Notes: generated from the letters alone by a model not told the origin. 64,000 nucleotides of DNA from Bacteroidales bacterium (GCA_015060865.1 SUXS01000006.1:93782-157781); one strand, 5' to 3'. Counted from the stretch's first letter, positions 43,821-54,205 are shown. Numbers and translations are program-made.

Positions 43821-45716
43821 GTGAACTATACAGAGATACTTCAGAAGTATTTTGGCTACGCCTCTTTTCGTAGTATCCAAGAAGATATTATACGAAGCAT
43901 AGGCGAAGGGAAAGATACGCTAGGCCTAATGCCCACCGGTGGAGGAAAGAGTATCACCTTTCAAGTCCCCGCATTGGCCAAACCTGGAGTATGCATTGTC
44001 ATTACCCCTCTCATAGCACTCATGAAGGATCAGGTAATGAAGCTGCGCGAACGAGGAATAAAAGCTACCGCCATCTATTCCGGCATGAGCCATGACAAGA
44101 TACTCACATCATTAGACAATTGTATTCTCGGTGATTACAAGTTTCTCTATATTTCCCCCGAGCGATTGTCCTCAGAGCTTTTTCTAAAGAAGTTGCGGCA
44201 CATGAAGATTAGCTTCATCACCGTAGACGAAAGCCACTGCATCTCCCAATGGGGTTATGATTTCCGTCCCTCCTACTTGGCCATATCCGCCATCAGGAAA
44301 CAATTGCCCGACATTCCCATCCTGGCCCTAACCGCTACAGCCACTCCAGAAGTAGTCAAAGACATACAACATAACTTGGGTTTTCGTAAGGAGAATGTCT
44401 TCCGCATGAGCTTTGAGCGTAAGAATCTCAACTACATTGTCCGAAGCACAGAGAACAAGGACAACGAGATGTTGCATATACTCAGCAAAGTAGAGGGATC
44501 ATCCATCGTATACGTACGCAATCGAGACAAGACCAAGGAAATTGCCCGCATGTTAACCGACCATGGTATCAGTGCAGCTTTCTATCATGCAGGTATCGAC
44601 AGTCGCGACAAAGACAAGCGACAACAAGAATGGAATAATGGAACAGTGCGAGTCATGGTAGCAACCAATGCTTTCGGAATGGGTATAGACAAGCCCGACG
44701 TACGAGTAGTCATTCATTACGAAATGCCTGATTCTCCCGAAGCCTACTATCAAGAAGCAGGACGTGCCGGACGTGATGGGCACACCTCCTATGCCGTTCT
44801 GCTTTATGCACCAGACGACAAGCGCAAGTTGTCGCGTCGTGTCTCGGACAACTATCCTGAAAAGTCTTTCATCTGCAGCATTTACGAACGTATTGGATAC
44901 TATTACCAGATGGCTGTGGGCGACGGGCAAGGCTGCCACTACGACTTTGACCTCCCAGAGTTCTGCAGAGCTTACCATCTCCCTATGATTCAGACAGAAA
45001 GCGCCCTCCGCATCCTCACACAGGCTGGATATCTCTTATATGAGGAAGAAAGCGAACATACATCCCGGCTCCGCTTTATCGTTACTCGTGACGAACTGTA
45101 CCGTCGATACGACGAGAGTGCCACCTCAGAACAGGTCATCCGCTCTCTCTTACGCTTATATAGCGGTGTATTCAGCGATTATGTATTCATTGACGAGCGG
45201 TATCTTAGCGAGATGAGCGGTATTGCATTAGAGCCACTATACGAATGTCTCCTCGGATTGAGCAGAGCTAGAGTCATTCATTATATACCTCGCCGTACCT
45301 GCCCCTCAATCACATTCACCCGTAAACGCATTGACACCCACCGCTTAGTCATCCCACCCACAATATACGAAGAGCGCAAGAAGAATTTTGCCCAACGCAT
45401 TGCCGCCATGAAGGAGTACACGCTTGCGCAGAATCAATGCCGAAGCCGTATCCTACTACGTTATTTCGGTGAGAAGAGTGCCCCTCCCTGCCAGCTTTGC
45501 GACAACTGTCGCCGTCAGCAAGGGGCACACCTATCCGAGTTATCTTACCAGGCTTATCGGGAGATGCTTTTCGAGCTATTAGGCGATCGCCTCCCCCACC
45601 CTATTGAAGAACTTCATGAGTTACGTATCCGAGGCGAGCATCTGCGTCCCTTCCTGCAACGCATTATTTCCGATGAAGAGATTAAGCTTGTAGATGGATT
45701 AGTCTCACTCAATTGA
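43821..45716 (+). CDS. recQ: ATP-dependent DNA helicase RecQ
   Basis: This 631-residue superfamily 2 helicase starts with GTG. Walker A TGGGKS is at residues 39-44, the DEAH-like box is DESH at 136-139, and motif VI is QEAGRAGRDG. The zinc-binding cysteines are partly present near the C-terminus (PPCQLCDNCRR), and a winged-helix part lies before them. I see no HRDC domain. It works with RecJ in end resection. A bidirectional terminator follows. Confidence 0.93.
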   Translation: MNYTEILQKYFGYASFRSIQEDIIRSIGEGKDTLGLMPTGGGKSITFQVPALAKPGVCIVITPLIALMKDQVMKLRERGIKATAIYSGMSHDKILTSLDNCILGDYKFLYISPERLSSELFLKKLRHMKISFITVDESHCISQWGYDFRPSYLAISAIRKQLPDIPILALTATATPEVVKDIQHNLGFRKENVFRMSFERKNLNYIVRSTENKDNEMLHILSKVEGSSIVYVRNRDKTKEIARMLTDHGISAAFYHAGIDSRDKDKRQQEWNNGTVRVMVATNAFGMGIDKPDVRVVIHYEMPDSPEAYYQEAGRAGRDGHTSYAVLLYAPDDKRKLSRRVSDNYPEKSFICSIYERIGYYYQMAVGDGQGCHYDFDLPEFCRAYHLPMIQTESALRILTQAGYLLYEEESEHTSRLRFIVTRDELYRRYDESATSEQVIRSLLRLYSGVFSDYVFIDERYLSEMSGIALEPLYECLLGLSRARVIHYIPRRTCPSITFTRKRIDTHRLVIPPTIYEERKKNFAQRIAAMKEYTLAQNQCRSRILLRYFGEKSAPPCQLCDNCRRQQGAHLSELSYQAYREMLFELLGDRLPHPIEELHELRIRGEHLRPFLQRIISDEEIKLVDGLVSLN

Positions 45717-45752
45717 CAAAAAAGGCTGCACCACAATTGTGATACAGCCTCT
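45717..45752 (-). terminator. Bidirectional terminator between recQ and the capsule operon
   Basis: AGGCTG (45723-45728) pairs with CAGCCT (45745-45750), with CACAATTGTG inside. On the minus strand the stem runs into a T6 tract, so it mainly ends the polysaccharide operon. Confidence 0.8.
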
Positions 45753-45796
45753 TTAACATTCAACTCTCATCCGCAAGTTGCTCTTTCCCTGTCTCT

Positions 45797-46885
45797 TCAA
45801 ATATACCCTTTCCATTTCCGCCAGACATACAAGTATATCCGATAAGGGATATTCCATAACACCTCGGAAGGATATCGGCAAAGGAAACGTGCGTTGCGTT
45901 TCATTGAGTTAAAGAAACGCTTCATCGCTGATGAGCTACGTTCCCCCGAACGGTCATCGTACTGTCCCAAGTTACCAGCTTGCAAGATCTCATCAAGCAA
46001 GAATCTCCCTTCCCTTTCATTTGGTTCGAGCAACAAGAACCGTTCTTCCAATCCAAATACTTCACGCATCACATACATCGTAGCCCCCGCAAAACGCCGC
46101 ATCCCAAACGTATTAAACAGGAGAAGGAGTTCTTCACGCTCATCTTCACTCATAGGTTGTTGCAATACATAATAATAGTCCATCATTTGGCGCAATCCGA
46201 CCCCTTCTCCAAACAGATGATGATAAATATGCAACAGCACATAAAACCCATTAAACACTGTCGTAGGTACAGGTATATTCCCCATCCCATCAGGCAATTC
46301 TATACGATGGCTATACTGTATGGGTGCCACTTCCCGAAAATAGCGCTGTAGTTTTCGGTTAAGGAAAGGATTGTTCAGGCGATTGGGAAGCACATGCAGT
46401 TCCACCTCCGTATGATCAAATAAGGGGTAAAGCACATGATGCGAGTTTACGCCCTGCAACTTCCCTTTTTGTGCGGCGAAAGTGAATACACGTTCCCTAC
46501 CGCCATCCAGCCAGATATCAATGTCTCCCGATATCCGCGTCAGTGGTTCAGGATACAATGCAGCCACCCCCAGTCCTTTAAGAATGCAATTATCAAATCC
46601 CTGCTTGGTAAAATAGTTTGAAGCCTCCACAGTCTGTTTGTAGAATACCAGATTCTGTTTCTTTATCACCTCCGTGAGCCCATACCAATTGAGTAGCAAG
46701 TCACTGGGAGGTCGTTGTTCTACTGGCAAACGCTGTACACCCGCAAACAGTACTCCTATGAGCATCTGCTTCTGGGTACATAAAAACAATTCTTGCCACT
46801 CCTCCTCAGTAGGAGCCGACAAGAATTGCGTTTGTTTTCCCAAAGAGATTTTTATCAATTCAAAGAACCGGGTTGCATGCTTCAT
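45797..46885 (-). CDS. Nucleotidyltransferase-family protein of capsule loci (PF14907-like)
   Basis: This 362-residue protein has the signature ILKGLGVAALYPEPLTRISGDIDIWL (about residues 99-124) of the NTP_transf_5 family, with GDIDIW carrying the metal-binding acids. Such proteins are common in exopolysaccharide clusters, yet their substrate is unknown. It is the last gene of the operon and overlaps the preceding glycosyltransferase by four bases. The start ATG is supported by this overlap. Confidence 0.75.
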   Translation of the reverse strand: MKHATRFFELIKISLGKQTQFLSAPTEEEWQELFLCTQKQMLIGVLFAGVQRLPVEQRPPSDLLLNWYGLTEVIKKQNLVFYKQTVEASNYFTKQGFDNCILKGLGVAALYPEPLTRISGDIDIWLDGGRERVFTFAAQKGKLQGVNSHHVLYPLFDHTEVELHVLPNRLNNPFLNRKLQRYFREVAPIQYSHRIELPDGMGNIPVPTTVFNGFYVLLHIYHHLFGEGVGLRQMMDYYYVLQQPMSEDEREELLLLFNTFGMRRFAGATMYVMREVFGLEERFLLLEPNEREGRFLLDEILQAGNLGQYDDRSGERSSSAMKRFFNSMKRNARFLCRYPSEVLWNIPYRIYLYVWRKWKGYI

Positions 46886-48015
46886 TTCAACACATCTTCT
46901 CTATTATAAATTTCCATATGTGTATTCACCACTTTTTCGATTGAGAAGTCCCGTTCAGCGAATTCGCGCGACTTACGTCCCATACTCATTCGTAGTTCTT
47001 TGCTATCAATCAACTTTCGTAGCCTATCAGCTAAGGCCTCATCATCTTTCACTGGAATCAGGTAGCCATTTACCCCATCCTCAACCACATCCTTACAGCC
47101 TACCGAGTTGGTAGTCACGATAGGTCTGCCAATAGCCGATGCCTCTATCAGCGACTTGGGTACTCCCTCGCGATAGTATGAAGGAAAGGCCACGATGTGC
47201 GCTTTCATCAGCAATTCGCGCACATCTGTCCTATGTCCCAACCATTTGATATACCTATCATCACATAAGGCCCGGAGTTCATTCTCTTTGATAGCCCGTG
47301 GGTTACTCGACAAGCCACCACACAGCCAGAACTCCACCTTATCCTCATAATCCTTACGCAATCGTTCCGCCGCATCAATGAGTGTTACCATTCCCTTTTC
47401 CTTCACCATGCGGGCAGTGAATATCACGTTCACCTTATCGCTGTCAGGTTCAGGCGCATAAGCGAACTCGTTCAGGTCTACACCAGAGCCCTTGGTAAAG
47501 TACAGTTGCTCCGGCTTTACAATCTTACGTTCCAGAAACAGTTGCCTATCATCGCCATTCTGAAAGATAGCAGCTACCCCCTTTCTGTGATGTGAGAAAC
47601 GAAGCACAGCCATGATTGCCCGAGTGTAGTGCGACACCCTTCCTTCAGAGAACATCACTCCCAATCCGCTCACCGCACTGACAAGCAAAGGCACTCTGGC
47701 CAGTTTGGCAGCCAGCCCTCCCCAAAGCATCTGCTTCAGGCCCACATTATGTACAATACCAGGTCTTTCCTTACGGAACAGTCTCCATAAGAAGTAGAAT
47801 GTTTTTAGCTCTTGCCACAAGTTTTTCCCCGTAGGGTTCACTGGCAGATCTATATACCCAGCTCCAAGAGCCAATACTTCACTTTTCCGACCAGTATCCT
47901 TCGCCACAATGGTTACATCATAACCAGCAGCAACAGCAGCCACCGCAATATCCTTGCGATGAGAGAGAAAGAAACGGTCTTCGTTTACAACGATAAATAA
48001 ACGAGCCATTATCAA
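46882..48015 (-). CDS. GT4-family glycosyltransferase
   Basis: This 377-residue GT-B enzyme resembles PglA/WbpH-type glycosyltransferases: VHNVGLKQMLWGGLAAKLARVPLLVSAVSGLG and GKGMV-like KEKGMVTLIDAA, then REGVPKSLIEASAIGRPIVTTNSVGCKDVVEDGVNGYLIP with the retaining E-x7-E pattern. It likely adds a GlcNAc/GalNAc-type sugar early on the lipid carrier. It starts at MIMARLF; the second methionine is equally possible. It overlaps the next gene by four bases. Confidence 0.85.
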   Translation of the reverse strand: MIMARLFIVVNEDRFFLSHRKDIAVAAVAAGYDVTIVAKDTGRKSEVLALGAGYIDLPVNPTGKNLWQELKTFYFLWRLFRKERPGIVHNVGLKQMLWGGLAAKLARVPLLVSAVSGLGVMFSEGRVSHYTRAIMAVLRFSHHRKGVAAIFQNGDDRQLFLERKIVKPEQLYFTKGSGVDLNEFAYAPEPDSDKVNVIFTARMVKEKGMVTLIDAAERLRKDYEDKVEFWLCGGLSSNPRAIKENELRALCDDRYIKWLGHRTDVRELLMKAHIVAFPSYYREGVPKSLIEASAIGRPIVTTNSVGCKDVVEDGVNGYLIPVKDDEALADRLRKLIDSKELRMSMGRKSREFAERDFSIEKVVNTHMEIYNREDVLK

Positions 48016-48028
48016 ATAAAATTAACCA

Positions 48029-48940
48029 TTAATCAAATAAAGAGCTAACATCAAATTTATCACCCATTTCTTCATCAAAAGAATCAGGATTATATGTCAT
48101 ATATCCACTACCGTCATAAAATGTTAGTTCACCAAAGTAAATAACACCATTAATGTTGTATAAATCGACTCTTACATGCGGAAAATCTCTAGAAAGAGAT
48201 TCTGCAATTGTTTTCATTTCATCAAAGTTCTGAGGCTTTTGCAGTGGAATAATCTGCGGACGCTCATCATTACGCGAAACATCAAGTTTAGTAAAATTCT
48301 CGTCATAAACGCCCAATTGAACAGAATCTCCCAAATTGCGGCCTGAAAGGCCATAGAGATATGCCACCTTCCCATTAAAACAGAAGAATTTATAATCATA
48401 TAGATCTGGACATTCTTCTCCTATCAGTTGCTCAACAATAATGCGGCGCGGGAAATCATTTTCATATGCCCATTCACGTCCAGCCTGCTTTTTAATTTTC
48501 CGGGCAGACATCCATCCACTCAGTCGTTCCTTGAATACGTCTTCTGACAAAGTACTCTTATCTTTGCATATCAGCACCTGATTGCCTCCACCGCCATCGG
48601 TCGTTTTTGCCACAAACTGGTTCGGTAGCTTTGAGTAATCTATATCTTCTACATGGTCGTATATACCAATGAGCGGAATCAGATAATCTCCAAAACCCTT
48701 TTCTTCGATATACTTACGTACCTCATACTTATCGGTACACCGCAGCATATCAGGATTGCGATATTTCATCTTGTAGAGTTGCAATTTCTCAGTAAAGCGC
48801 TTCGGGTTCTTCAAGTTAAGCTTTCTCCCTGTCTGCATCCAATACTGCAATCGCAGCATTATACCATCAGGAACCCAACCCAAAAAAGTCAGCAACTTGA
48901 CCCGCAAATCACGAGATTTGATGATATTTCTGTAGTTCAT
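48029..48940 (-). CDS. TupA-like ATP-grasp amidoligase
   Basis: This 303-residue protein matches the TupA-like ATP-grasp family (PF14305): KLNLKNPKRFTEKLQLYKMKYRNP near the start, FVAKTTDGGGGNQVLIC as the ATP lid, ERIIVEQLI-like RRIIVEQLIGEECPDLYDYKFFCFNG, and VRVDLYNINGVIYFGELTFYDGSG with metal ligands at the end. In alkaliphilic Bacillus TupA is needed for teichuronopeptide, a glucuronate-glutamate polymer. Here it is expected to link an amino acid to an acidic sugar. It sits beside capA. Confidence 0.82.
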   Translation of the reverse strand: MNYRNIIKSRDLRVKLLTFLGWVPDGIMLRLQYWMQTGRKLNLKNPKRFTEKLQLYKMKYRNPDMLRCTDKYEVRKYIEEKGFGDYLIPLIGIYDHVEDIDYSKLPNQFVAKTTDGGGGNQVLICKDKSTLSEDVFKERLSGWMSARKIKKQAGREWAYENDFPRRIIVEQLIGEECPDLYDYKFFCFNGKVAYLYGLSGRNLGDSVQLGVYDENFTKLDVSRNDERPQIIPLQKPQNFDEMKTIAESLSRDFPHVRVDLYNINGVIYFGELTFYDGSGYMTYNPDSFDEEMGDKFDVSSLFD

Positions 48941-48941
48941 A

Positions 48942-50057
48942 CTATTTCAATAGATTCTTTATAACGTCAAGATGTGACTCACACATTATGAAGTTCTTAA
49001 CAAAGCTAAAACTTTTTCCTTTTAACAGAGAGGGCAATCCTATCTTTCTATAAATATATTTTAAGTATATTGAAGGATATGGTTCTAGTACAGACATATA
49101 TAATCTCTTCTTTGATTTACAGAACTCATTAAATTCTGTTTCCATCAAACCTCGATTCTGAATTGTTGCATTCAATGTTTTTATTCGTTCGTTGAATGAA
49201 TTCAATTGCGCTTCAGTCATCAATTCAACCGATGGCTTTATATTACATTGAATATAAGGAGTCAATGAAATATCAATACTTTTGCCCATTTTCAAATTCA
49301 GCATATATCCTTCATTCCATTTATCGTTTCTCTTATTCGGATGATCGAAATAAAAGTTTCCCAATCCATATACTATCGGCTTCTCCTTGTAGAATTCATA
49401 TCCACTATAGCAATGTTGATGATGATTAACTACAGCGTCCGCACCTGCTTCAATAAAAAAGCGATAAGTGTCTTGCATTCTTGGACTGGGCAAGTTGTAA
49501 TGTTCGTGTCCTCCATGAACAATTACCACGACAAAATCTGCGCGTTCTTTTGCCTTTTTTATATCGTAATAATTCTTTATTATATCTATTGGGTTAGATC
49601 CCGCGTTTTTCTCTGTTGCAATAGAAAATTCATATTCACATACATTCACAAAGGCTACCGTCTTTTCTTTAATCTTCTTGTATAATACTCCTCTTGCCTC
49701 TTGTAGATTTTCACCACCACCAACATAATCAATTCCACATTCCTTACATGTGCGAATAGTGTTAATCACACCTTCATCGCCATAATCATAGAAATGATTA
49801 TTAGCTAACGTAACACCTTTAAATCCACAACACTTTATTAGGTCAATAACCTTAGATGATGTCTTTAAATTAGGTCCTTGCTTCTTTATTGGAGTTCCAT
49901 CTTCTATAATTGGACATTCTAAATTGACCAACGAATAGTCTGACTGTCTGATAACATCAGAAATGCCTCTAATGCAACTCTCAACCGTTCCATCTTCAAT
50001 TACCTTTGCGCATCTATCTCTCGGACAAAGATCGCCAGCTATTATTATTTCAAGCAT
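48942..50057 (-). CDS. CapA-family capsule synthesis protein
   Basis: This 371-residue protein belongs to the CapA/PGA_cap family (calcineurin-like fold): the start IIAGDLCPRDR, then NLECPI, VTLANNHFYDYGDEGV, VVVIVHGGHEHYNLPSP and VNHHQHCYSGYEFYKEKPIVYGLGNFYFD give the metal-binding Asp, Asn and His residues. CapA is required for poly-gamma-glutamate export or retention in Bacillus; in Bacteroidales its job is unproven. It follows the GT2 gene with an eight-base overlap and precedes the TupA-like gene by one base. Confidence 0.85.
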   Translation of the reverse strand: MLEIIIAGDLCPRDRCAKVIEDGTVESCIRGISDVIRQSDYSLVNLECPIIEDGTPIKKQGPNLKTSSKVIDLIKCCGFKGVTLANNHFYDYGDEGVINTIRTCKECGIDYVGGGENLQEARGVLYKKIKEKTVAFVNVCEYEFSIATEKNAGSNPIDIIKNYYDIKKAKERADFVVVIVHGGHEHYNLPSPRMQDTYRFFIEAGADAVVNHHQHCYSGYEFYKEKPIVYGLGNFYFDHPNKRNDKWNEGYMLNLKMGKSIDISLTPYIQCNIKPSVELMTEAQLNSFNERIKTLNATIQNRGLMETEFNEFCKSKKRLYMSVLEPYPSIYLKYIYRKIGLPSLLKGKSFSFVKNFIMCESHLDVIKNLLK

Positions 50058-50847
50058 TTTTCTTACTATTAAATTTCCAACGTCTTATTATATCAGGACT
50101 AAACACCTTTCTTAGTATTACAGCTGTAAAACTATAAATTAGAAAGTGAACTACTCTAATGCTAGCCCATAACCTACTTGCTCCATTTTCCCTATAGAGA
50201 CGTCTTACCTCCGTTCTTTTCTTCCAAAAAGAATTGTTTGTCACTCCTCCCATACGAAAAACAGCCAAATCTGATGGAATATACCTAAAAACAATATCAT
50301 TATTATATAATCTAAATAATAAGTCGGAATCCATCATGTACTTAAATGATTCCTTAAAAGTTCCGACTGCTTCATATGCCTTCTTCGTAACAAAAGTACT
50401 CTGGTGGCAAACAATCCTCCGCTTAAAAGAATATATTGAGAATGTCATCGTAGGTCTTGCCACAATCTTTGTATCCGTTTCATCATTCCAAATAATCGTA
50501 TTTCCACGATATACCCCAACCTCGGGGTCGTAATTCTCTGCCAATGTCTTCAATGCACCAGGGAGGAGTAGATCATCGGAGTTGATGATGCCGACAATTT
50601 CACCCGTAGCATATCGGATGCCTTTGTTAAAAGCATCACTGATACCTCTATCTGGTTCTGAAATCACAAAACTAATCTTGTCGCGATATTTCTCTACAAT
50701 GTCTAATGTACGATCCTTAGAACCACCATCAATAATCAGATACTCCAAGTTAGGATAATCTTGCGATATCACACTCTGTACCGTTTCTTCTAATGTCTTC
50801 TCACTATTGTATGTGATAGTGATGATTGAAATCTTAGGGTTATGCAT
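50050..50847 (-). CDS. GT2-family glycosyltransferase
   Basis: This 265-residue GT-A enzyme begins KISIITITYNSEKTLEETVQSVISQDYPNLEYLIIDGGSKD and has the DxD-type metal site in INSDDLLLPGAL. A catalytic-base-like EDxxxxxR analogue is MMDSDLLFR. It has a weakly hydrophobic C-terminal tail. It probably adds a sugar to the repeat unit at the inner face of the inner membrane. Overlap with neighbours on both sides indicates one operon. Confidence 0.88.
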   Translation of the reverse strand: MHNPKISIITITYNSEKTLEETVQSVISQDYPNLEYLIIDGGSKDRTLDIVEKYRDKISFVISEPDRGISDAFNKGIRYATGEIVGIINSDDLLLPGALKTLAENYDPEVGVYRGNTIIWNDETDTKIVARPTMTFSIYSFKRRIVCHQSTFVTKKAYEAVGTFKESFKYMMDSDLLFRLYNNDIVFRYIPSDLAVFRMGGVTNNSFWKKRTEVRRLYRENGASRLWASIRVVHFLIYSFTAVILRKVFSPDIIRRWKFNSKKNA

Positions 50848-52072
50848 GATTCTCCTTTTTTGATAAAATTTCTCTATACAAATCTATATATTTTTGATAT
50901 TGTTTTTCTTTATCAAACATAGCTTTTACACGATTTACACAATGTAAAGAATAAAAGTCCTTACCTTTCGACGCGATACGTTCTACGGCTTCTATTAGCG
51001 CATCTATATCACCAGCCTCCACGATAGCCCCACATTCGGGAGTTATCAATTCAGGGCTAGCTGTTCGATTATAAACGACACTTGGCGTACCACATGCGAA
51101 TCCTTCAACTGTAGTTAAGCCAAAAGTTTCCTGATATGACAAATTAAGAACAATATCAGCCAAGGTATAAAAAGAAGCCAGTTCTTGGACACTTTGGGTT
51201 CTGCCTATACACTTAATCTTTGAAGGAAGTGTTTTAGCCTTATCTTCAGAAATGCCCACCAATACGATCTGGTAATCAGAAGATAGCTTAGCACTCAATG
51301 CAGCATAATCATTTAGTCCCTTTTTAACAGTCCAAGAAGAAGCTACACCTAAAAGAATTTTTTTATGGGGTATATTATACTTATCTCTTATAACCTCTAC
51401 ATTCTTAGAAGGCTTAAAACATCTAATATCAACACCATTATATATCATCTTTTGAGGATAAGTTTTTAGGAATGATTCTGACACTTTTTCTCTCAACCAT
51501 TCAGAAACTGGGACTATGGTCATATTTGTGACCCCACAAAAACATGCTTTCTTCTGATTATATAATTCCTTACTTCTATCAAAGAACCACGTTACCGGAT
51601 ATTCTCTTAACAACGGGCAATGATGACATTCCAATTTCCACTTGTCACATTTAATAAAGTCAAAATGTGGGCACCAACCAGTAAACGTCCAACAATCATG
51701 GAGCGTCCACACCACAGGGATATCTTTTTCCTTTATATACCGGAACAACATTTCCACATTCACATAATGGTTGTGAATATTGTGCAGATGAATTATATCA
51801 GGCTGTATGCTATCTATATATTTGATAAGTCGGCACGTCTCGACTTTGTTATAAAACCCATGTTTACCCCAAATGCGAGTTTTCAATATATTCCACTTGC
51901 GGCGCCACTTTCCCTGCATACAATATGTTCGCGCATCATTATGCGCTACAGCTTTGTATCCATAGGCAACGTAAGCTTCTATGCCGTTCGCCTCTGAAAC
52001 CATTTTTATTTCATAAGCAATGCGACCAGTGCTTTCATACTTATATACCGTATTTATTTGCAGTACTTTCAT
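50840..52072 (-). CDS. GT4-family glycosyltransferase
   Basis: This 410-residue GT-B enzyme has IHLHNIHNHYVN in its N-terminal half and the donor-binding half with LGVASSWTVKKGLNDYAAL and LNLSYQETFGLTTVEGFACGTPSVVYNRTASPE, the latter carrying the E-x7-E pattern. HDCWTFTGWCPHFDFIKCDKWKLECHHCP is a cysteine-rich stretch shared by one subgroup of capsule GT4 enzymes. Sugar specificity is unknown. It overlaps the GT2 gene by eight bases. Confidence 0.88.
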   Translation of the reverse strand: MKVLQINTVYKYESTGRIAYEIKMVSEANGIEAYVAYGYKAVAHNDARTYCMQGKWRRKWNILKTRIWGKHGFYNKVETCRLIKYIDSIQPDIIHLHNIHNHYVNVEMLFRYIKEKDIPVVWTLHDCWTFTGWCPHFDFIKCDKWKLECHHCPLLREYPVTWFFDRSKELYNQKKACFCGVTNMTIVPVSEWLREKVSESFLKTYPQKMIYNGVDIRCFKPSKNVEVIRDKYNIPHKKILLGVASSWTVKKGLNDYAALSAKLSSDYQIVLVGISEDKAKTLPSKIKCIGRTQSVQELASFYTLADIVLNLSYQETFGLTTVEGFACGTPSVVYNRTASPELITPECGAIVEAGDIDALIEAVERIASKGKDFYSLHCVNRVKAMFDKEKQYQKYIDLYREILSKKENHA

Positions 52073-52093
52073 ATAACTACTCTAATAAAATGC

Positions 52094-53125
52094 CTACACT
52101 AGCTCCTCCCAATAGAAGTAATAAGGAGAATAAGCAGGCACATTACGTAACACTAAAATAATATATAATGCCACAAATAGTGATGCTGCTATCAGGCCAT
52201 ACTTTAGCCGCCAATTCTTAGACAACACACAAATGAGATTAGGCAGAAACAACACATAAAAGAAGTCAAAATAGTATTGCAATCTAAACAACGCAGGATT
52301 ACTATTTAGCATAGGCCAAAGCAAAACTGATATCGAGTATATCAAGAGTGGAACACGGATTTGTGGGATATCATTAAATTTCTTATAATTAGCCAATCCA
52401 ATGATTACAAACAATAAATTGACCATAAAGAAACGTTCACCACCAGCTTCGACTTCAGTAAGTGTATAATCGATACTCCATAGTGCATTTATCCGTAGGA
52501 AAATGGTATATCCATAAACAAAACATAGAGCCAGCAATATTCCCCACGCAATCAGCACCTTTTTATTTAAACGCAAGCTATACAACCAGTAACAAGGTAA
52601 AAATATCACAGAGGATCGATGCATGGTAAATGCTAAAAACACCATCAACAGATAAAACAGAAGATTACGCCTCATCAGAAAATGGAAAGCTAGAACAATA
52701 AATCCAAACGCCAATGCCTGACGCATGGCAGCCAATTCCATGGTATGAAAACCTACCGATGCAAAAAAGAGCAGAAGAGAGTATCCACAATAAGCAGAAT
52801 ACTCCTTTATCACAAAACAAACAGGCAACATCGAGATAGAGGCTACCACGAACCAGAACAACCTATAATCCCCAAATTTTCCCACCCATTCGTTAATATA
52901 TAGATATCCTTCTTCCAATCGAGTTTCTATAGCATAGGTATTATTCTGAATTGACTGAAATATATACTTATACGTAATGGTATCAATACCGATATTGTCA
53001 TGGCGCAATGCAGCTATAAGTATCAACATCATTGTTATTGACAAACAAAACCACCACCTCTGTTGATACTCTTTACTGAATATCAACGTACAAAGTGAGA
53101 TAAATAACAAACAGAAGAAATACAT
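52094..53125 (-). CDS. EpsG-family O-antigen/capsule polymerase (Wzy-type)
   Basis: This 343-residue protein has about ten hydrophobic helices and the EpsG-family pattern: ALRHDNIGIDTITYKYIF near the start, ELAAMRQALAFGFIVLAFHFL and TMHRSSVIFLPCYWLY in the middle. It likely polymerises repeat units at the periplasmic face of the inner membrane in a Wzx/Wzy pathway. It is the only polymerase candidate of the locus, which supports the call. Confidence 0.82.
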   Translation of the reverse strand: MYFFCLLFISLCTLIFSKEYQQRWWFCLSITMMLILIAALRHDNIGIDTITYKYIFQSIQNNTYAIETRLEEGYLYINEWVGKFGDYRLFWFVVASISMLPVCFVIKEYSAYCGYSLLLFFASVGFHTMELAAMRQALAFGFIVLAFHFLMRRNLLFYLLMVFLAFTMHRSSVIFLPCYWLYSLRLNKKVLIAWGILLALCFVYGYTIFLRINALWSIDYTLTEVEAGGERFFMVNLLFVIIGLANYKKFNDIPQIRVPLLIYSISVLLWPMLNSNPALFRLQYYFDFFYVLFLPNLICVLSKNWRLKYGLIAASLFVALYIILVLRNVPAYSPYYFYWEELV

Positions 53126-53134
53126 CGTAGTTTA

Positions 53135-54205
53135 TTACCGCAAAGCACTTAATAAAAAATCCTCACCTATGTGAAAATATTCTTCCAAGACTTTATCTAT
53201 CATTCCCCAATCAAATACAACATTTGAATAATCTGACAATATACCAATATTCTTTTTATGTATTATAATAGAACTTAAAGACATCTTTTCTAGAAGAGTA
53301 TAAAAGCGGTCATTCATCCCCATATTATCTTTCAGTTCTGTAACCACTGCAAAAGGTACGTGAAGTTTCAAGCACATCACCATGCAATGGAAAGAATCTG
53401 TAATAACCAACTTCGCATGCTTAATTTTTGACAGCCATCCTTCCATTGAGAAATTACCATCTTCATTATTCCACAATACCTTATCACCTTGAAGGATTTC
53501 ACCAATAGCCTTTCTTCTCTCTACAATATGGCGAATAAAGAAACCATACACATAAGTTTGGTTCAGAGCAACAGGACAACCATCTGCCAATTGACTATAG
53601 AATTGAGAACCTCTCAATAAGGTAGGGTCAGGAACAACAATTGCATCTTTCCGACCCATTGATGAGACTATATCAACACCCGTTTTTTCACGTACACTTA
53701 AATAATTAAAATCTTGAATATACTTAGAAGCAATAAGTAACGCATTTTGAGGATAGCTGACACAACCAAAACTTAAAGCATACCCCACCTTTCGGCCTTC
53801 GAACGGGAACCCTAAGAAATATGTAGGCGCCACAACTCCTCTTTTCTCTCCATGTTGTAAAAATGAAGGATTCAAGACCTGATCACTTCCAGATATAATC
53901 ACATCATATCCCGCTGAAATATTAGGAATATCCACATATGAATACACTCTACTTGTAAGATTCAATTTCTCCTTACGAAACTTATCAAGCGCCGTCTCTT
54001 TTTTTCTATTTTCTATATAGTTGTTTATCTTTAGAAATTTTCTAAATCGAAAAAAAGCATATATTGAATCATCATATTGTCGAGGCTTATAATTTATAAC
54101 CTCTACAATATGCCCTTGCTCCTCTAAATAATGCTGCAACGCATAGCATTGCATAACAGCACCATAATTTGTAGCCCAATGGAATGTAAGTATACCTATT
54201 TTCAT
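53135..54205 (-). CDS. Polysaccharide pyruvyltransferase-family protein
   Basis: This 356-residue protein has the PF04230 features: MKIGILTFHWATNYGAVMQCYALQHYLEEQGH at the start, VIISGSDQVLNPSF, LSVREKTG and ITDSFHCMVMCL. Family members transfer pyruvate ketal groups to sugars, using phosphoenolpyruvate, and add negative charge to the polymer. It overlaps the Fe-S protein by four bases; these two families travel together in many polysaccharide loci. Confidence 0.85.
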   Translation of the reverse strand: MKIGILTFHWATNYGAVMQCYALQHYLEEQGHIVEVINYKPRQYDDSIYAFFRFRKFLKINNYIENRKKETALDKFRKEKLNLTSRVYSYVDIPNISAGYDVIISGSDQVLNPSFLQHGEKRGVVAPTYFLGFPFEGRKVGYALSFGCVSYPQNALLIASKYIQDFNYLSVREKTGVDIVSSMGRKDAIVVPDPTLLRGSQFYSQLADGCPVALNQTYVYGFFIRHIVERRKAIGEILQGDKVLWNNEDGNFSMEGWLSKIKHAKLVITDSFHCMVMCLKLHVPFAVVTELKDNMGMNDRFYTLLEKMSLSSIIIHKKNIGILSDYSNVVFDWGMIDKVLEEYFHIGEDFLLSALR